This document shows, piece after piece, positions 7,472-14,878 of a DNA stretch of 25,431 bases (position 1 is its first letter; the number at the start of each line of letters is the position of its first letter). Both the position numbers and the translations under genes were made by a program. Origin of the DNA: Acidiferrobacterales bacterium (GTDB taxonomy: Bacteria; Pseudomonadota; Gammaproteobacteria; Acidiferrobacterales; Sulfurifustaceae); the NCBI GenBank assembly GCA_015492195.1, contig WGFP01000187.1, positions 1-25,431 of the forward strand, in the 5' to 3' direction. The notes beneath the pieces are model-generated. The model searched no databases. It was not told the origin of the DNA and saw nothing but the letters and a program-made list of their open reading frames with translations.

Positions 7472-8186
7472 GGTGCACGCGGAATTCTGTCGGAGATTGA
7501 ATTACACGTTTACGGACCCGACCCAACTTGAACGCGCCTTGACGCACCGCAGCAAGAGCAAAAATAATTACGAGCGGCTCGAATTCCTGGGCGACAGCGT
7601 TCTGAACTTCGTGATTTCCGCCGAACTCTACGATCGTTATCCCGCGCTCTCCGAAGGCGACCTGACCCGTTTGCGCGCCAGTCTGGTGAAAAAGGAATCC
7701 CTGGCCGCGCTGGCCCGCGGATTGGGGCTGGGAGAACTCCTGACACTGGGCAGCGGGGAATTAAAAAGCGGCGGCTTTGAACGCGACTCGATTCTGGCGG
7801 ATTCTCTCGAAGCCGTGCTCGGCGCCGTCTACAAGGATGGAGGTATCCACAAAGCCGCCCCTGTCATTCTGCAACTCTACCGAGAGGCGCTGGCTCAACT
7901 CAATCCGGAGGCCATCCCCAAAGACCCCAAGACGCAGCTACAAGAAATTCTTCAAAAACAATCATTTCCAACACCTATCTATAATGTGCTTGAGATTATA
8001 GGCGAGCCCCACAACCAGATGTTTGTGGTGGAATGTCGCGTGGCCCCGCTGGCGTCCGCCGTGCGCGGCGAGGGCAGCTCCCGGCGTACCGCCGAGCAAC
8101 AGGCTGCGGCGCGCGCGTTGAAAATGCTTTCTTCTCCCTCCTCGGGCGCCCAACCCCCGCGGGGGAATGTGCCAACCAACCATTAA
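7464..8186 (+). CDS. rnc: Ribonuclease III
   Basis: RNase III is the dsRNA endonuclease that processes rRNA precursors and regulatory duplexes. From the TTG at 7464 it has 240 residues. The N-terminal catalytic domain carries the signature ERLEFLGDSVL (37-47), with metal ligands Glu40, Asp44, Asp113 and Glu116 visible. The C-terminal dsRNA-binding domain runs from about DPKTQLQEILQ to EQQAAARALKML. The TTG is chosen because GAGGTG (7451-7456) sits a proper distance upstream; GTG at 7473 is the alternative. The start lies inside the DUF4845 gene and the stop overlaps era as TAATG, so translation is coupled on both sides. Confidence 0.96.
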   Translation: MNKVHAEFCRRLNYTFTDPTQLERALTHRSKSKNNYERLEFLGDSVLNFVISAELYDRYPALSEGDLTRLRASLVKKESLAALARGLGLGELLTLGSGELKSGGFERDSILADSLEAVLGAVYKDGGIHKAAPVILQLYREALAQLNPEAIPKDPKTQLQEILQKQSFPTPIYNVLEIIGEPHNQMFVVECRVAPLASAVRGEGSSRRTAEQQAAARALKMLSSPSSGAQPPRGNVPTNH

Positions 8187-9085
8187 TGTCATCACGCCAC
8201 CGCAGCGGCCTCGTTACGTTGATTGGGCGGCCGAATGTAGGAAAATCAACACTGCTGAATCGTCTGGTGGGCGGTAAAATCAGCATCACATCACCGAGGC
8301 CACAAACGACGCGCCATCGCATTTTGGGGATTAAAACCGGCGACCACGCCCAGATTGTCTATATCGATACACCTGGATTACAGACAGAGGGAGCTAAACG
8401 GATTAACCGCCATATGGGCCGGGTCAGTCGTGGAAGCGTCGAGGGGGTGGACTGCATTGTGTTGATTATTACGGCACACGGATGGCGCCTGGAAGACAAA
8501 GTCGTGCTGTCGTTGGTGCGCGACCAACCTTGTCCGGTGATTCTGGCGATTAATAAGATCGATAAGCTCAAGGATAAAAGCAAACTGCTTCCGCTCATTG
8601 AGCAGTCGATGAAAAAGATGGATTTTGCCGCAGTGATCCCGATATCGGCCAAAACCGGCGTGAATCTTGATGGCTTGGAAAACGCAATTTACGCGCATCT
8701 GCCGGAGCAGCCGCCGATTTATCCCCCGGACCACCTTACCGACCGCAGCGAACGTTTTCTCGCGGCGGAACTGGTGCGCGAACAAGTCTTTCGAGGCTTT
8801 GGGCAGGAAATCCCTTATGCCGCCGCGGTGGCAGTGGAGCAGTTTCAGCGCACCAAGGATCTGGTTCGCATCAATGCCACAATCTGGGTCGAAAAAGAAG
8901 GCCAAAAAGCGATCCTGATCGGCAAGCAGGGCGCGCGCCTGAAACTTATCGGGCAACGCGCACGGTCGGCCATGCAGGAACTGTTCGGTTCAAAAGTCCA
9001 TCTGGAATTATGGGTCAAGGTGCGCAAAGGTTGGTCGGATAACGCACGGGCATTACACAGTCTCGGTTACAGCGAGGAGGACTGA
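8186..9085 (+). CDS. era: GTPase Era, 30S ribosome assembly factor
   Basis: Era is an essential GTPase that binds the 3' end of 16S rRNA and helps mature the 30S subunit. From the ATG overlapping the rnc stop (8186) it has 299 residues, like E. coli Era. G1 is GRPNVGKS (14-21), G3 DTPG (61-64), G4 NKID (123-126) and G5 SAKTG (154-158). The C-terminal KH RNA-binding domain carries the GxxG loop in LIGKQGARLK. The frame stays open upstream to 8033, but that part lies inside rnc and is unlike Era, so the internal ATG is preferred. The rnc-era-recO order is standard. Confidence 0.97.
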   Translation: MSSRHRSGLVTLIGRPNVGKSTLLNRLVGGKISITSPRPQTTRHRILGIKTGDHAQIVYIDTPGLQTEGAKRINRHMGRVSRGSVEGVDCIVLIITAHGWRLEDKVVLSLVRDQPCPVILAINKIDKLKDKSKLLPLIEQSMKKMDFAAVIPISAKTGVNLDGLENAIYAHLPEQPPIYPPDHLTDRSERFLAAELVREQVFRGFGQEIPYAAAVAVEQFQRTKDLVRINATIWVEKEGQKAILIGKQGARLKLIGQRARSAMQELFGSKVHLELWVKVRKGWSDNARALHSLGYSEED

Positions 9086-9087
9086 GC

Positions 9088-9843
9088 GTGCGCGTACAGC
9101 AACAGCCGGCTTTTATTCTACACCAACGCCATTACAGCGAAACCAGCCTGCTGCTCGATGCCTTTACGCCCAATTACGGACGTATCGGCCTGATTGCCAA
9201 GGGCGCGCGTCGCCCCCGCAGCCGGCTACAAGGCATTCTCAGACCTTTTCAACCGCTGTTGATCGGCTGGAGCGGGCGGGGCGAGCTTGCCGTGCTGACG
9301 GGTGCAGAGACGGAAGGCCCCGATTTTGCCATTGATCGGCAAGCCCTGTATTGCGGCTTCTACATGAACGAACTGCTCATGCGTTTGTTACACCGGCATG
9401 ATCCGCATGAGGCATTATATACATGCTATCGATCGTCTCTGTCCGCTTTGCGTGCTGACAAAACGAATGAAGCAATTCTGCGTGTTTTTGAGAAGCACTT
9501 GCTGCGGGAGATAGGCTACGGCCTGGTCTTGGATCATGACATCGGGGACAATTCGGCGATCCGTGCGGACGCTTTATACGATTATATTCCCGAACGGGGA
9601 CCGGTGAGGGTCGCCAATCCTGATCTGAATACGCGTCACAAAGGTATCAGACTGCGTGGGGCAAGCCTGTTGGCGCTGGCGAATGAAACACTGGACGATC
9701 TGACGACACTGCGGGAAGCAAAAAATCTCATGCGTACAATATTAACGCGGCACCTGGGAGATAAACCGTTATACAGCCGCCGGTTGTTTTACGCGACAAC
9801 CGCGCCGACCGTTGCCGGCATTGAGCGAAAAGTAAACACATGA
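9088..9843 (+). CDS. recO: DNA repair protein RecO
   Basis: RecO works with RecR (and RecF) to load RecA on SSB-coated single-stranded DNA in gap repair. Its 251 residues fit the gammaproteobacterial family. The N-terminal OB-fold begins QPAFILHQRHYSETSLLLD and includes RIGLIAKGARRPRSRLQG (about 32-49). The helical C-terminal domain starts near FYMNELLMRLLHRHDPHEAL. The start is GTG at 9088, two bases after the era stop, with a strong GAGGAGG at 9074-9080 inside the end of era. The stop overlaps pdxJ in an ATGA. Confidence 0.94.
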   Translation: MRVQQQPAFILHQRHYSETSLLLDAFTPNYGRIGLIAKGARRPRSRLQGILRPFQPLLIGWSGRGELAVLTGAETEGPDFAIDRQALYCGFYMNELLMRLLHRHDPHEALYTCYRSSLSALRADKTNEAILRVFEKHLLREIGYGLVLDHDIGDNSAIRADALYDYIPERGPVRVANPDLNTRHKGIRLRGASLLALANETLDDLTTLREAKNLMRTILTRHLGDKPLYSRRLFYATTAPTVAGIERKVNT

Positions 9844-10568
9844 TCAGGCTCGGTGTGAACATTGACCACATCGCCACGCTGCGCCAGGCGCGCCGCACGC
9901 GCTATCCGGATCCGGTGCAGGCCGCCATTGAGGCGGAACAGGCAGGCGCCGATGCCGTGACGCTCCATTTACGGGAAGACCGCCGCCACATCCAGGAGCG
10001 GGACGTGGAGATCCTGAAACAGGTCATCCAGACGCGCATGAACCTGGAAATGGCGCCGACCGATGAGATGGTTGCCTTTGCCGAACGCATGTGTCCGGAA
10101 GACTGCTGCCTGGTCCCTGAACGGCGCCAGGAACTGACGACCGAAGGCGGGCTCGACGTCGCCGGCCAACGCCGGAAGATGGCTGAAATCTGCGCCCGGC
10201 TCGCCGGAGCGGGCGTGCGCGTGTCGCTCTTCATCGATGCCGACCCCGCACAGATCGAGGCGGCCGCGGAAGTCGGCGCCCCGGTAATTGAAATCCATAC
10301 CGGTCGTTACGCGGACGCATCAAGCGACAAACAGCAACGCGAGGAATTGGTGCGTGTCGAGCAGGCGGTACAACAAGGACTGGATCTGCATCTGCAAGTC
10401 AACGCCGGTCACGGCCTGCACTATCACAATGTGCAGGCCATCGCCGCCATTCCGGGCGTCTCGGAGCTGAATATCGGCCACGCGATCGTGGCGCGCGCGG
10501 TGTTTACCGGATTGGGTGAGGCCGTGAGGGAGATGAGGCGGCTGATGATCGAGGCGGCGGAATCATGA
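9840..10568 (+). CDS. pdxJ: Pyridoxine 5'-phosphate synthase
   Basis: PdxJ condenses 3-amino-2-oxopropyl phosphate with deoxyxylulose 5-phosphate to make pyridoxine 5'-phosphate, the ring-closing step of the DXP-dependent vitamin B6 pathway. It is 242 residues with the expected TIM-barrel motifs: LGVNIDHIATLRQARR (4-19), TLHLREDRRHIQERDV, NLEMAPTDEM, EIHTGRYAD and LNIGHAIVARAVF. The ATG overlaps the recO stop and its own stop overlaps acpS, continuing a coupled recO-pdxJ-acpS array. Confidence 0.97.
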   Translation: MIRLGVNIDHIATLRQARRTRYPDPVQAAIEAEQAGADAVTLHLREDRRHIQERDVEILKQVIQTRMNLEMAPTDEMVAFAERMCPEDCCLVPERRQELTTEGGLDVAGQRRKMAEICARLAGAGVRVSLFIDADPAQIEAAAEVGAPVIEIHTGRYADASSDKQQREELVRVEQAVQQGLDLHLQVNAGHGLHYHNVQAIAAIPGVSELNIGHAIVARAVFTGLGEAVREMRRLMIEAAES

Positions 10569-10945
10569 TTTTCGGGATCGGCACCGACATCGTCCGCGTC
10601 TCACGCATGCAACGGGACCTCGAACGTTTTGGAGACAAGTTCGCCGAACGCGTACTGACGAAAGCGGAACTCAAAGAGTTTCACCAAAACGCCAACAAGG
10701 CGCATTTTCTTGCGCGGCGCTTCGCCGCCAAGGAAGCGGCCGCCAAAGCCATGGGCACGGGGTTCGCGAACGGCTTACATCTAACTCATATTGGAGTGAC
10801 GCATGACGCAAACGGTAAACCGTCGCTTGACTTCAAAGGCCAGGCATCGCGCTTTATCAAAAATAACAGGATCACCGTCGCGCACGTGAGCCTCGCGGAC
10901 GAGACCGATCACGCCGTGGCATTTGTCGCCCTGGAGAGCGGTTAG
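10565..10945 (+). CDS. acpS: Holo-[acyl-carrier-protein] synthase
   Basis: AcpS transfers 4'-phosphopantetheine from CoA to apo-acyl carrier protein, activating fatty acid synthesis. It is 126 residues, the normal AcpS size. The two magnesium-binding acidic residues are Asp8 in GIGTDIV and Glu57 in RRFAAKEAAAKAMGTGF. HVSLADETDHAVAFV near the end is the usual C-terminal strand pair. It overlaps pdxJ by four bases. The next gene is convergent only ten bases away, with no obvious terminator between. Confidence 0.95.
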   Translation: MIFGIGTDIVRVSRMQRDLERFGDKFAERVLTKAELKEFHQNANKAHFLARRFAAKEAAAKAMGTGFANGLHLTHIGVTHDANGKPSLDFKGQASRFIKNNRITVAHVSLADETDHAVAFVALESG

Positions 10946-10955
10946 CCCGTCCATT

Positions 10956-11531
10956 TTAAAGTGAATCTTTGACGACCACCCCTCTGAAACCCATAAACGA
11001 GGCGACCCCGGCGAGGAGCAGGCCGATAAGAAGCAAGCCGGGACCGATATAACTAAATCCACTTCCCAGCAGAGTTACCGCCCACGGGAATTCCAAACCG
11101 ACCGCCAGATACAGCAAACCGGAGTGTAGCAGGGCGCCGGCGATGAACACCCAACTGATTATTTGTTTGAATATTACCGGCACCGCCAAAAACGCCAGCA
11201 GGATTCCGACTACGATATTCAGCAGGGCCTCAAGGTTACCGTGACTGTGGGGCCCGCCCTTGATTTCTTCGATGCGACCGCGGCTGTTCAGGCGCGCCGA
11301 TAGAGCCAGGATCGCGTGTGAATTGGTTTTGGCGATGTCTACCGGTTTCATCGGTTCCAGGTCCACCTCAAAACCGTCCGTGACCGCCTGTTGCAGCGCG
11401 CCGACCTTGTCCTGCCTCACCGACTCGGCGCTTGCCACACCGTCGTAGTATTGGATGATCATCACCGGTCCGAGAGCCGCCGTCAGCACCAGATAAATAA
11501 ATCCAAATACAATATTCTTTTTTCCAACCAT
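10956..11531 (-). CDS. Unrecognised four-helix inner-membrane protein
   Basis: I do not recognise this 191-residue protein. It has a hydrophobic helix at about 6-28, a soluble loop of about 70 residues (29-98), then three more hydrophobic helices at about 100-121, 124-146 and 153-178, ending in a short basic tail. The loop end and helices carry histidines: His72 in KTNSHAILALSA, His95 and His97 in PHSHGNLEALL, and His136 in ALLHSGLL. Small membrane proteins with SHAH/SHGN-type motifs can bind haem or metal, but that is inference. Translation is well supported: AGGAGG lies five bases before the ATG. It is convergent with acpS and divergent from the cupin gene. Confidence 0.75.
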   Translation of the reverse strand: MVGKKNIVFGFIYLVLTAALGPVMIIQYYDGVASAESVRQDKVGALQQAVTDGFEVDLEPMKPVDIAKTNSHAILALSARLNSRGRIEEIKGGPHSHGNLEALLNIVVGILLAFLAVPVIFKQIISWVFIAGALLHSGLLYLAVGLEFPWAVTLLGSGFSYIGPGLLLIGLLLAGVASFMGFRGVVVKDSL

Positions 11532-11628
11532 GAGGACCTCCTTGATTGATAGGGGTAATTCAGGAATTCATTATCAAGCCTGGAGAAAGAGATGCAAGCA
11601 AAGGCCCGGCCTGATATGTTAATGGCCC

Positions 11629-11940
11629 ATGCACGTTGAACATTGGGATACAAATCGCGAGGGCCCGTTGAGCGAGGAAGCGTTGCGCCGTCGGCTCGAA
11701 GCGCGCGGTTACGTGGTGACGCGTTACGTGTATCCGCCGGGCACCTATTTTCCTCCCCACACGCACGATGTGGATAAAATCGACGCCGTGCTCTCCGGCC
11801 GCTTTCGCATGACGATGCAAGGGCATACGGTCATATTAGAGGCCGGGGATACATTGGTAGTTCCGCGCGGTGCGGAACATGACGCCGAGGTGGTGGGCGA
11901 CGAACCTGTGATCAGCCTCGACGCCGTTAAAATTCGCTGA
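11629..11940 (+). CDS. Small single-domain cupin protein
   Basis: This is a 103-residue protein of the cupin_2 type. Cupin motif 1 is seen as PPHTHDVDKIDAVLSGRFRM (about 42-61), with His residues in HTH as likely metal ligands, and motif 2 as LEAGDTLVVPRGAEHDAEV (70-88), ending in the usual PxGxxH. The fold binds a metal ion and small ligands; the substrate cannot be read from the sequence. No good Shine-Dalgarno precedes ATG 11629, and the nearby ATG at 11622 is out of frame. It sits alone between a divergent membrane-protein gene and the convergent tRNA-Asn. Confidence 0.85.
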   Translation: MHVEHWDTNREGPLSEEALRRRLEARGYVVTRYVYPPGTYFPPHTHDVDKIDAVLSGRFRMTMQGHTVILEAGDTLVVPRGAEHDAEVVGDEPVISLDAVKIR

Positions 11941-11970
11941 ATACGCCGACCACGCAGCCCGGAAATATAA

Positions 11971-11991
11971 AGGGCCGTCAAAAACGGCCCT
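11971..11991 (-). terminator. Intrinsic terminator after tRNA-Asn, possibly bidirectional
   Basis: The arms AGGGCCGT (11971-11978) and ACGGCCCT (11984-11991) close a five-base loop. Read on the minus strand, the stem is followed by a T-rich TTTATATTT, fitting termination of tRNA-Asn. On the plus strand a weaker GATTT follows, so it may also serve the cupin gene. Confidence 0.7.
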
Positions 11992-12000
11992 GATTTAAAC

Positions 12001-12076
<76 letters not shown>

Positions 12077-12093
12077 AGGGTAGGAGGGCGCGT

Positions 12094-12123
12094 AGTGTAC
12101 TGGCCGGGGGCGCACAGGGTCAA
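12094..12123 (-). promoter_or_regulatory. Sigma-70 promoter of tRNA-Asn
   Basis: On the minus strand, TTGACC (12123-12118) is followed by 18 bases and TACACT (12099-12094), then a GC-rich discriminator (ACGCGCCC). The start would fall about ten bases before the mature tRNA. GC-rich discriminators are typical of stringently controlled stable-RNA promoters. Confidence 0.65.
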
Positions 12124-12138
12124 GGCAGGGGCCATTTG

Positions 12139-12756
12139 TCAGGAGCAATTCAGCGAACCACCCGAGGCGCTTTTTGTTGAAACGCGCGGGCGGCCGGTTC
12201 GATACAGAATAACGGCTCTGGCCTTGAACGACCCGCGCGTATCACAAAACGTAAACGTGCCGTTTTTTTCTGAAAATCCGGTTGGCCGGTAGGTGACATC
12301 GTTGTTTTGTCCAAGTGACGCGCGGAACTTAAGCGTGTTGCCTTCATCCAGTCTTTGTTGAACACGAATAATCGTTTCACCCGTATCCACGGCGCGATTC
12401 CCGTTCGGGTCCGCGAAAATAATCCACCCTTCATGCCAGGCGGAATCGGGAGTGCAGTTAGTACCGTTTGCACTTTTGCACAGGGTTACCATAGCGCCAC
12501 GTTTAATGGCTTCACTGCGCACAAGATGCAAATGGCCCAGAAGTTGATTCACTTGAGCCGCCAAACGGCTATCCTGAAGCAATCCCTGCATTCCGACGGC
12601 CGCCGTGGTGAGGGTGCCGACAACCGTCAATGTAATCATTAGCTCGTAGAGATTAAAACCGGCCTGTTTCGAATAAACCCGGCGATTTTTAACGGACGAA
12701 TATACCGTCCGTCGCCAAAGCCGGCGATAATAAAGAAAGGGTGATGTGATTCCCAC
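12139..12756 (-). CDS. Type IV pilin-like minor pseudopilin (FimT/GspH family)
   Basis: This 205-residue protein has a prepilin processing site: a basic leader ending KQAG, cleavage before Phe34, Glu at mature position 5 (FNLYELMITLTVVGTL) and a hydrophobic N-terminal helix of about 20 residues. The following LAAQVNQLLGHLHLVRSEAIKRG is characteristic of FimT/GspH minor pilins, which prime pilus or pseudopilus assembly. A later Cys pair (Cys93, Cys101) and two more Cys residues near the C-terminus could form disulfides. The start is GTG at 12756, supported by a strong GGGAGGA six to seven bases upstream. That gives an unusually long leader of 33 residues. No other pilus gene is nearby. Confidence 0.85.
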   Translation of the reverse strand: MGITSPFLYYRRLWRRTVYSSVKNRRVYSKQAGFNLYELMITLTVVGTLTTAAVGMQGLLQDSRLAAQVNQLLGHLHLVRSEAIKRGAMVTLCKSANGTNCTPDSAWHEGWIIFADPNGNRAVDTGETIIRVQQRLDEGNTLKFRASLGQNNDVTYRPTGFSEKNGTFTFCDTRGSFKARAVILYRTGRPRVSTKSASGGSLNCS

Positions 12757-12784
12757 GCCCGATCCTCCCTGACCGCTTCCCGTT

Positions 12785-12800
12785 GAACCGTGATCGGTTC
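12785..12800. repeat. Short inverted repeat in the pseudopilin leader
   Basis: GAACCG (12785-12790) and CGGTTC (12795-12800) form a perfect 6-base inverted repeat around TGAT, about 30 bases before the GTG start of the pseudopilin gene. It may be an operator half-site pair or an mRNA hairpin; nothing more can be read from it. Confidence 0.35.
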
Positions 12801-12815
12801 ATTGTTGTTTTTGCT

Positions 12816-12839
12816 TTAAGGAAATGGATGCTTCCTTAA
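12816..12839 (-). other. AT-rich hairpin in the pseudopilin 5' leader
   Basis: TTAAGGAA (12816-12823) and TTCCTTAA (12832-12839) form a perfect 8-base stem with an 8-base loop between the secreted-protein gene and the pseudopilin gene. On the minus strand the stem is followed by AGCAAAAAC rather than T's, so it is not a standard terminator. It could be an mRNA structure or a protein-binding palindrome. Confidence 0.4.
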
Positions 12840-12846
12840 CTTTCTT

Positions 12847-12874
12847 ATTATGCCATGCTCAATCAGTGGTTCAA
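12847..12874 (-). promoter_or_regulatory. Candidate sigma-70 promoter for the pseudopilin gene
   Basis: On the minus strand, TTGAAC (12874-12869) and CATAAT (12852-12847) are 16 bases apart. They lie in the 171-base gap upstream of the pseudopilin gene, leaving a leader of about 85 bases that contains the two inverted repeats. Confidence 0.4.
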
Positions 12875-12927
12875 GACAACACGGAAGCAGATTCGGCAGG
12901 GGCATGGATTTGTATTTATTTAAGCTA

Positions 12928-13608
12928 TTACTGCCAACCGATTCCGGGAGTGACGTGGCTTGTGATAAACCGCACAACAACATCCAGGCGCCCTTCAAAC
13001 AATGCGTCCATGCGGATATGGCCAGGTTGAGCAACGGCCTTAAGCCTCAGGGGAGCCGGCTCGATGGTTTGTAACATTAGATGATCTGTCGGATAATCAA
13101 TGGCGATTTTTATTTTCATAGGGAAAAAACCGTCGAGAAAACGGCGCATGTACGGACCACCGTGCCACTCGTAGCCGTCGCCCAGCGAATTACGCCGCAG
13201 TGAACGATTCTCGCTCAAAATACAAAGTACGGCATTCGTGTCGACATCGGTTAATTGTACGCTGGCCCCTTCCACCCAAGCGCGGCCGATGTTTTCCGCC
13301 TGAAGGATCTGAAGATCGCGCACCCGGTCCTCGCGGAAAACGACTTGCATTGCGCCCACCTTGTCCAAGTTGTAGTGACACTGTTTTACTTCAACCCATC
13401 CGGTCTTGAAAGATTCTTCGCCGATGGTGACGTGCATGCTTTGTAAATGAAGAGGCTGTGCCGGAGGCTTGGTCAAAAATTGCAACTCTCCCTCATTGAT
13501 ATCCAAGATATCCAGGTCCGCAAAAGCGCTGGTAGACACCCACAATGCCGTCAGCAATGCACTGCCAAGAACCATGATCGGCGCGTACCGCTGAAGGAAA
13601 TGTTTCAC
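12928..13608 (-). CDS. Secreted protein of unknown function
   Basis: This 226-residue protein has a clear N-terminal signal peptide: basic start, hydrophobic core at about 10-25 and a cleavage-like ASAFA before DLDILDINEGEL. The mature part has two Cys residues (in KQCHYNL and AVLCILS) that could form a periplasmic disulfide. Notable stretches are GWVEVKQCHYNLDKVGAMQV, NIGRAWVEGASVQL and GGPYMRRFLDGFFPMKI. I recognise no domain; it looks like a conserved gammaproteobacterial protein of unknown role. It starts at a GTG overlapping the aminotransferase stop (GTGA), so the two are cotranscribed and coupled. Confidence 0.8.
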   Translation of the reverse strand: MKHFLQRYAPIMVLGSALLTALWVSTSAFADLDILDINEGELQFLTKPPAQPLHLQSMHVTIGEESFKTGWVEVKQCHYNLDKVGAMQVVFREDRVRDLQILQAENIGRAWVEGASVQLTDVDTNAVLCILSENRSLRRNSLGDGYEWHGGPYMRRFLDGFFPMKIKIAIDYPTDHLMLQTIEPAPLRLKAVAQPGHIRMDALFEGRLDVVVRFITSHVTPGIGWQ

Positions 13609-14819
13609 CGCGAGTCTTTACCCAGCAACTTTTCCAGACGGTCCATGGCGGATTCGAGAACGTTCATGGACGTGGCGTAAGAAAGACGCATATAGCCCTC
13701 GGCGCCGAACGCCGATCCCGGTACCAGGGCAACACCGGCCTTGTCGAGAATGTATTCCGCCATTTCTACATCATTATGGACGTCGTTTAATTTTGAAATC
13801 GCGCCGCTGAAATCGGGAAACGCGTAAAACGTACCCTGGGACGCCAAGCAGTGCACGCCTTGGAGTTGATTAAGACGTATCACCACATAGTCATGCCGCT
13901 CCTTAAAGGCCCGCACCATGGGCGTCATGCATTGCGGGTCGCCGTTTAACGCCGCCTCCGCCGCCGCCTGGGCGATGGAAGTCGGGTTGGACGTACTTTG
14001 CGACTGAATCTTTTTCATCGCGGCGATTAAGGGCTTGGGCCCGGCGGCATAACCGATGCGCCATCCCGTCATGGCGTAAGCCTTAGACACGCCGTTTAGC
14101 ACAATGGTTCGCTCCTTGAGATCCGGGCAGGCATTGACGATATTACTGAAAGGCTCGTCCGACCAGAGTATATGCTCGTACATGTCATCCGTGGCAATCA
14201 ACACCTGCGGATGCGAGCGCAATACTTCGCCGATGGCCTCAAGTTCTGCGCGGGTATAGGCGCCGCCGGTGGGGTTGGAGGGGCTGTTGATGACCACAAG
14301 CTTCGTCTTTTTGGTAATCGCCCGATCCAATTGTTCAGGACGTATCTTGAAGGCCCGCTCGATGCCCGCCGAGATGATGATCGGCGTCGCGTCGGCAAGC
14401 AGAACCATATCCGGATACGACACCCAATAGGGCGCCGGGATAATGACCTCGTCCCCGCTTTCCAGGAGCGCCTGCGCCAGGTTGAAAAAACTGTGTTTGC
14501 CGCCGACGGAGACCAATATCTGGTCCGACGTGTATTCCAGGCCGTTGTCACGCCTGAATTTGGTCACGATCGCCTGCTTCAGACCGGGCGTGCCGTCCAC
14601 GGCGGTGTATTTGGTAAATCCATCCTGAATGGCCTGGATCGCCGCCTTTTTAATATGATCGGGCGTGTCGAAATCGGGCTCGCCCGCACCCAGGCCGATT
14701 ACGTCTTTGCCTTGCGCCTTCAACTCCTTGGCGCGAATAGTCACAGCAAGAGTCGGGGAGGGTTTGATACGGCTTACGCGGTCGGATAAATGAATCTCGG
14801 ACAAGGATGCCTCGTTCAC
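13605..14819 (-). CDS. aspC: Aspartate/aromatic aminotransferase (class I, PLP)
   Basis: This is a fold-type I aminotransferase that interconverts amino acids and 2-oxo acids, most likely aspartate and oxaloacetate. It is 404 residues. It shows SRIKPSPTLAV and GLGAGEPDFDTPDHIKKAA at the N-terminus, the NPTGG element, and the PLP lysine Lys246 in GVSKAYAMTGWRIGY. This is the prokaryotic aspartate aminotransferase subgroup I-gamma, not the E. coli AspC subgroup, so the symbol is approximate. The GTG at 14819 has no ribosome-binding site. TTG at 14804 has GAGG five bases upstream and is likely the true start. The gene diverges from uvrB and is coupled to the downstream secreted-protein gene. Confidence 0.92.
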   Translation of the reverse strand: MNEASLSEIHLSDRVSRIKPSPTLAVTIRAKELKAQGKDVIGLGAGEPDFDTPDHIKKAAIQAIQDGFTKYTAVDGTPGLKQAIVTKFRRDNGLEYTSDQILVSVGGKHSFFNLAQALLESGDEVIIPAPYWVSYPDMVLLADATPIIISAGIERAFKIRPEQLDRAITKKTKLVVINSPSNPTGGAYTRAELEAIGEVLRSHPQVLIATDDMYEHILWSDEPFSNIVNACPDLKERTIVLNGVSKAYAMTGWRIGYAAGPKPLIAAMKKIQSQSTSNPTSIAQAAAEAALNGDPQCMTPMVRAFKERHDYVVIRLNQLQGVHCLASQGTFYAFPDFSGAISKLNDVHNDVEMAEYILDKAGVALVPGSAFGAEGYMRLSYATSMNVLESAMDRLEKLLGKDSR

Positions 14820-14865
14820 AAAAGAGTTTATAAAAATTGAGGTAATATACCTGTAACTTTTGTGA
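14816..14865. repeat. Inverted repeat spanning the aspC-uvrB divergent promoter region
   Basis: TCACAAAAG (14816-14824) and CTTTTGTGA (14857-14865) are perfect 9-base inverted arms 32 bases apart that bracket the intergenic gap. Inside lies the palindrome GGTAATATACC (14841-14851), with TAATAT as a possible uvrB -10, and TATAAA on the minus strand (14832-14827) as a possible aspC -10. It could be an operator pair for a shared regulator. Confidence 0.4.
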
Positions 14866-14878
14866 AAAACGATAGGGT

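Noticed and set aside
8033..8185. 51-residue N-terminal extension of Era
   Set aside because: The extension overlaps the end of rnc and resembles nothing in Era; the ATG at 8186 overlapping the rnc stop gives the family's normal start.
12816..13074. Short open frames (both strands) near the start of the 12757-12927 gap and over the end of the secreted-protein gene
   Set aside because: They overlap the secreted-protein gene or the palindromic leader, lack ribosome-binding sites and show no protein-like composition.
14820..14878. LexA/SOS box upstream of uvrB
   Set aside because: CTGT occurs at 14851 but the required ACAG eight bases later is absent.
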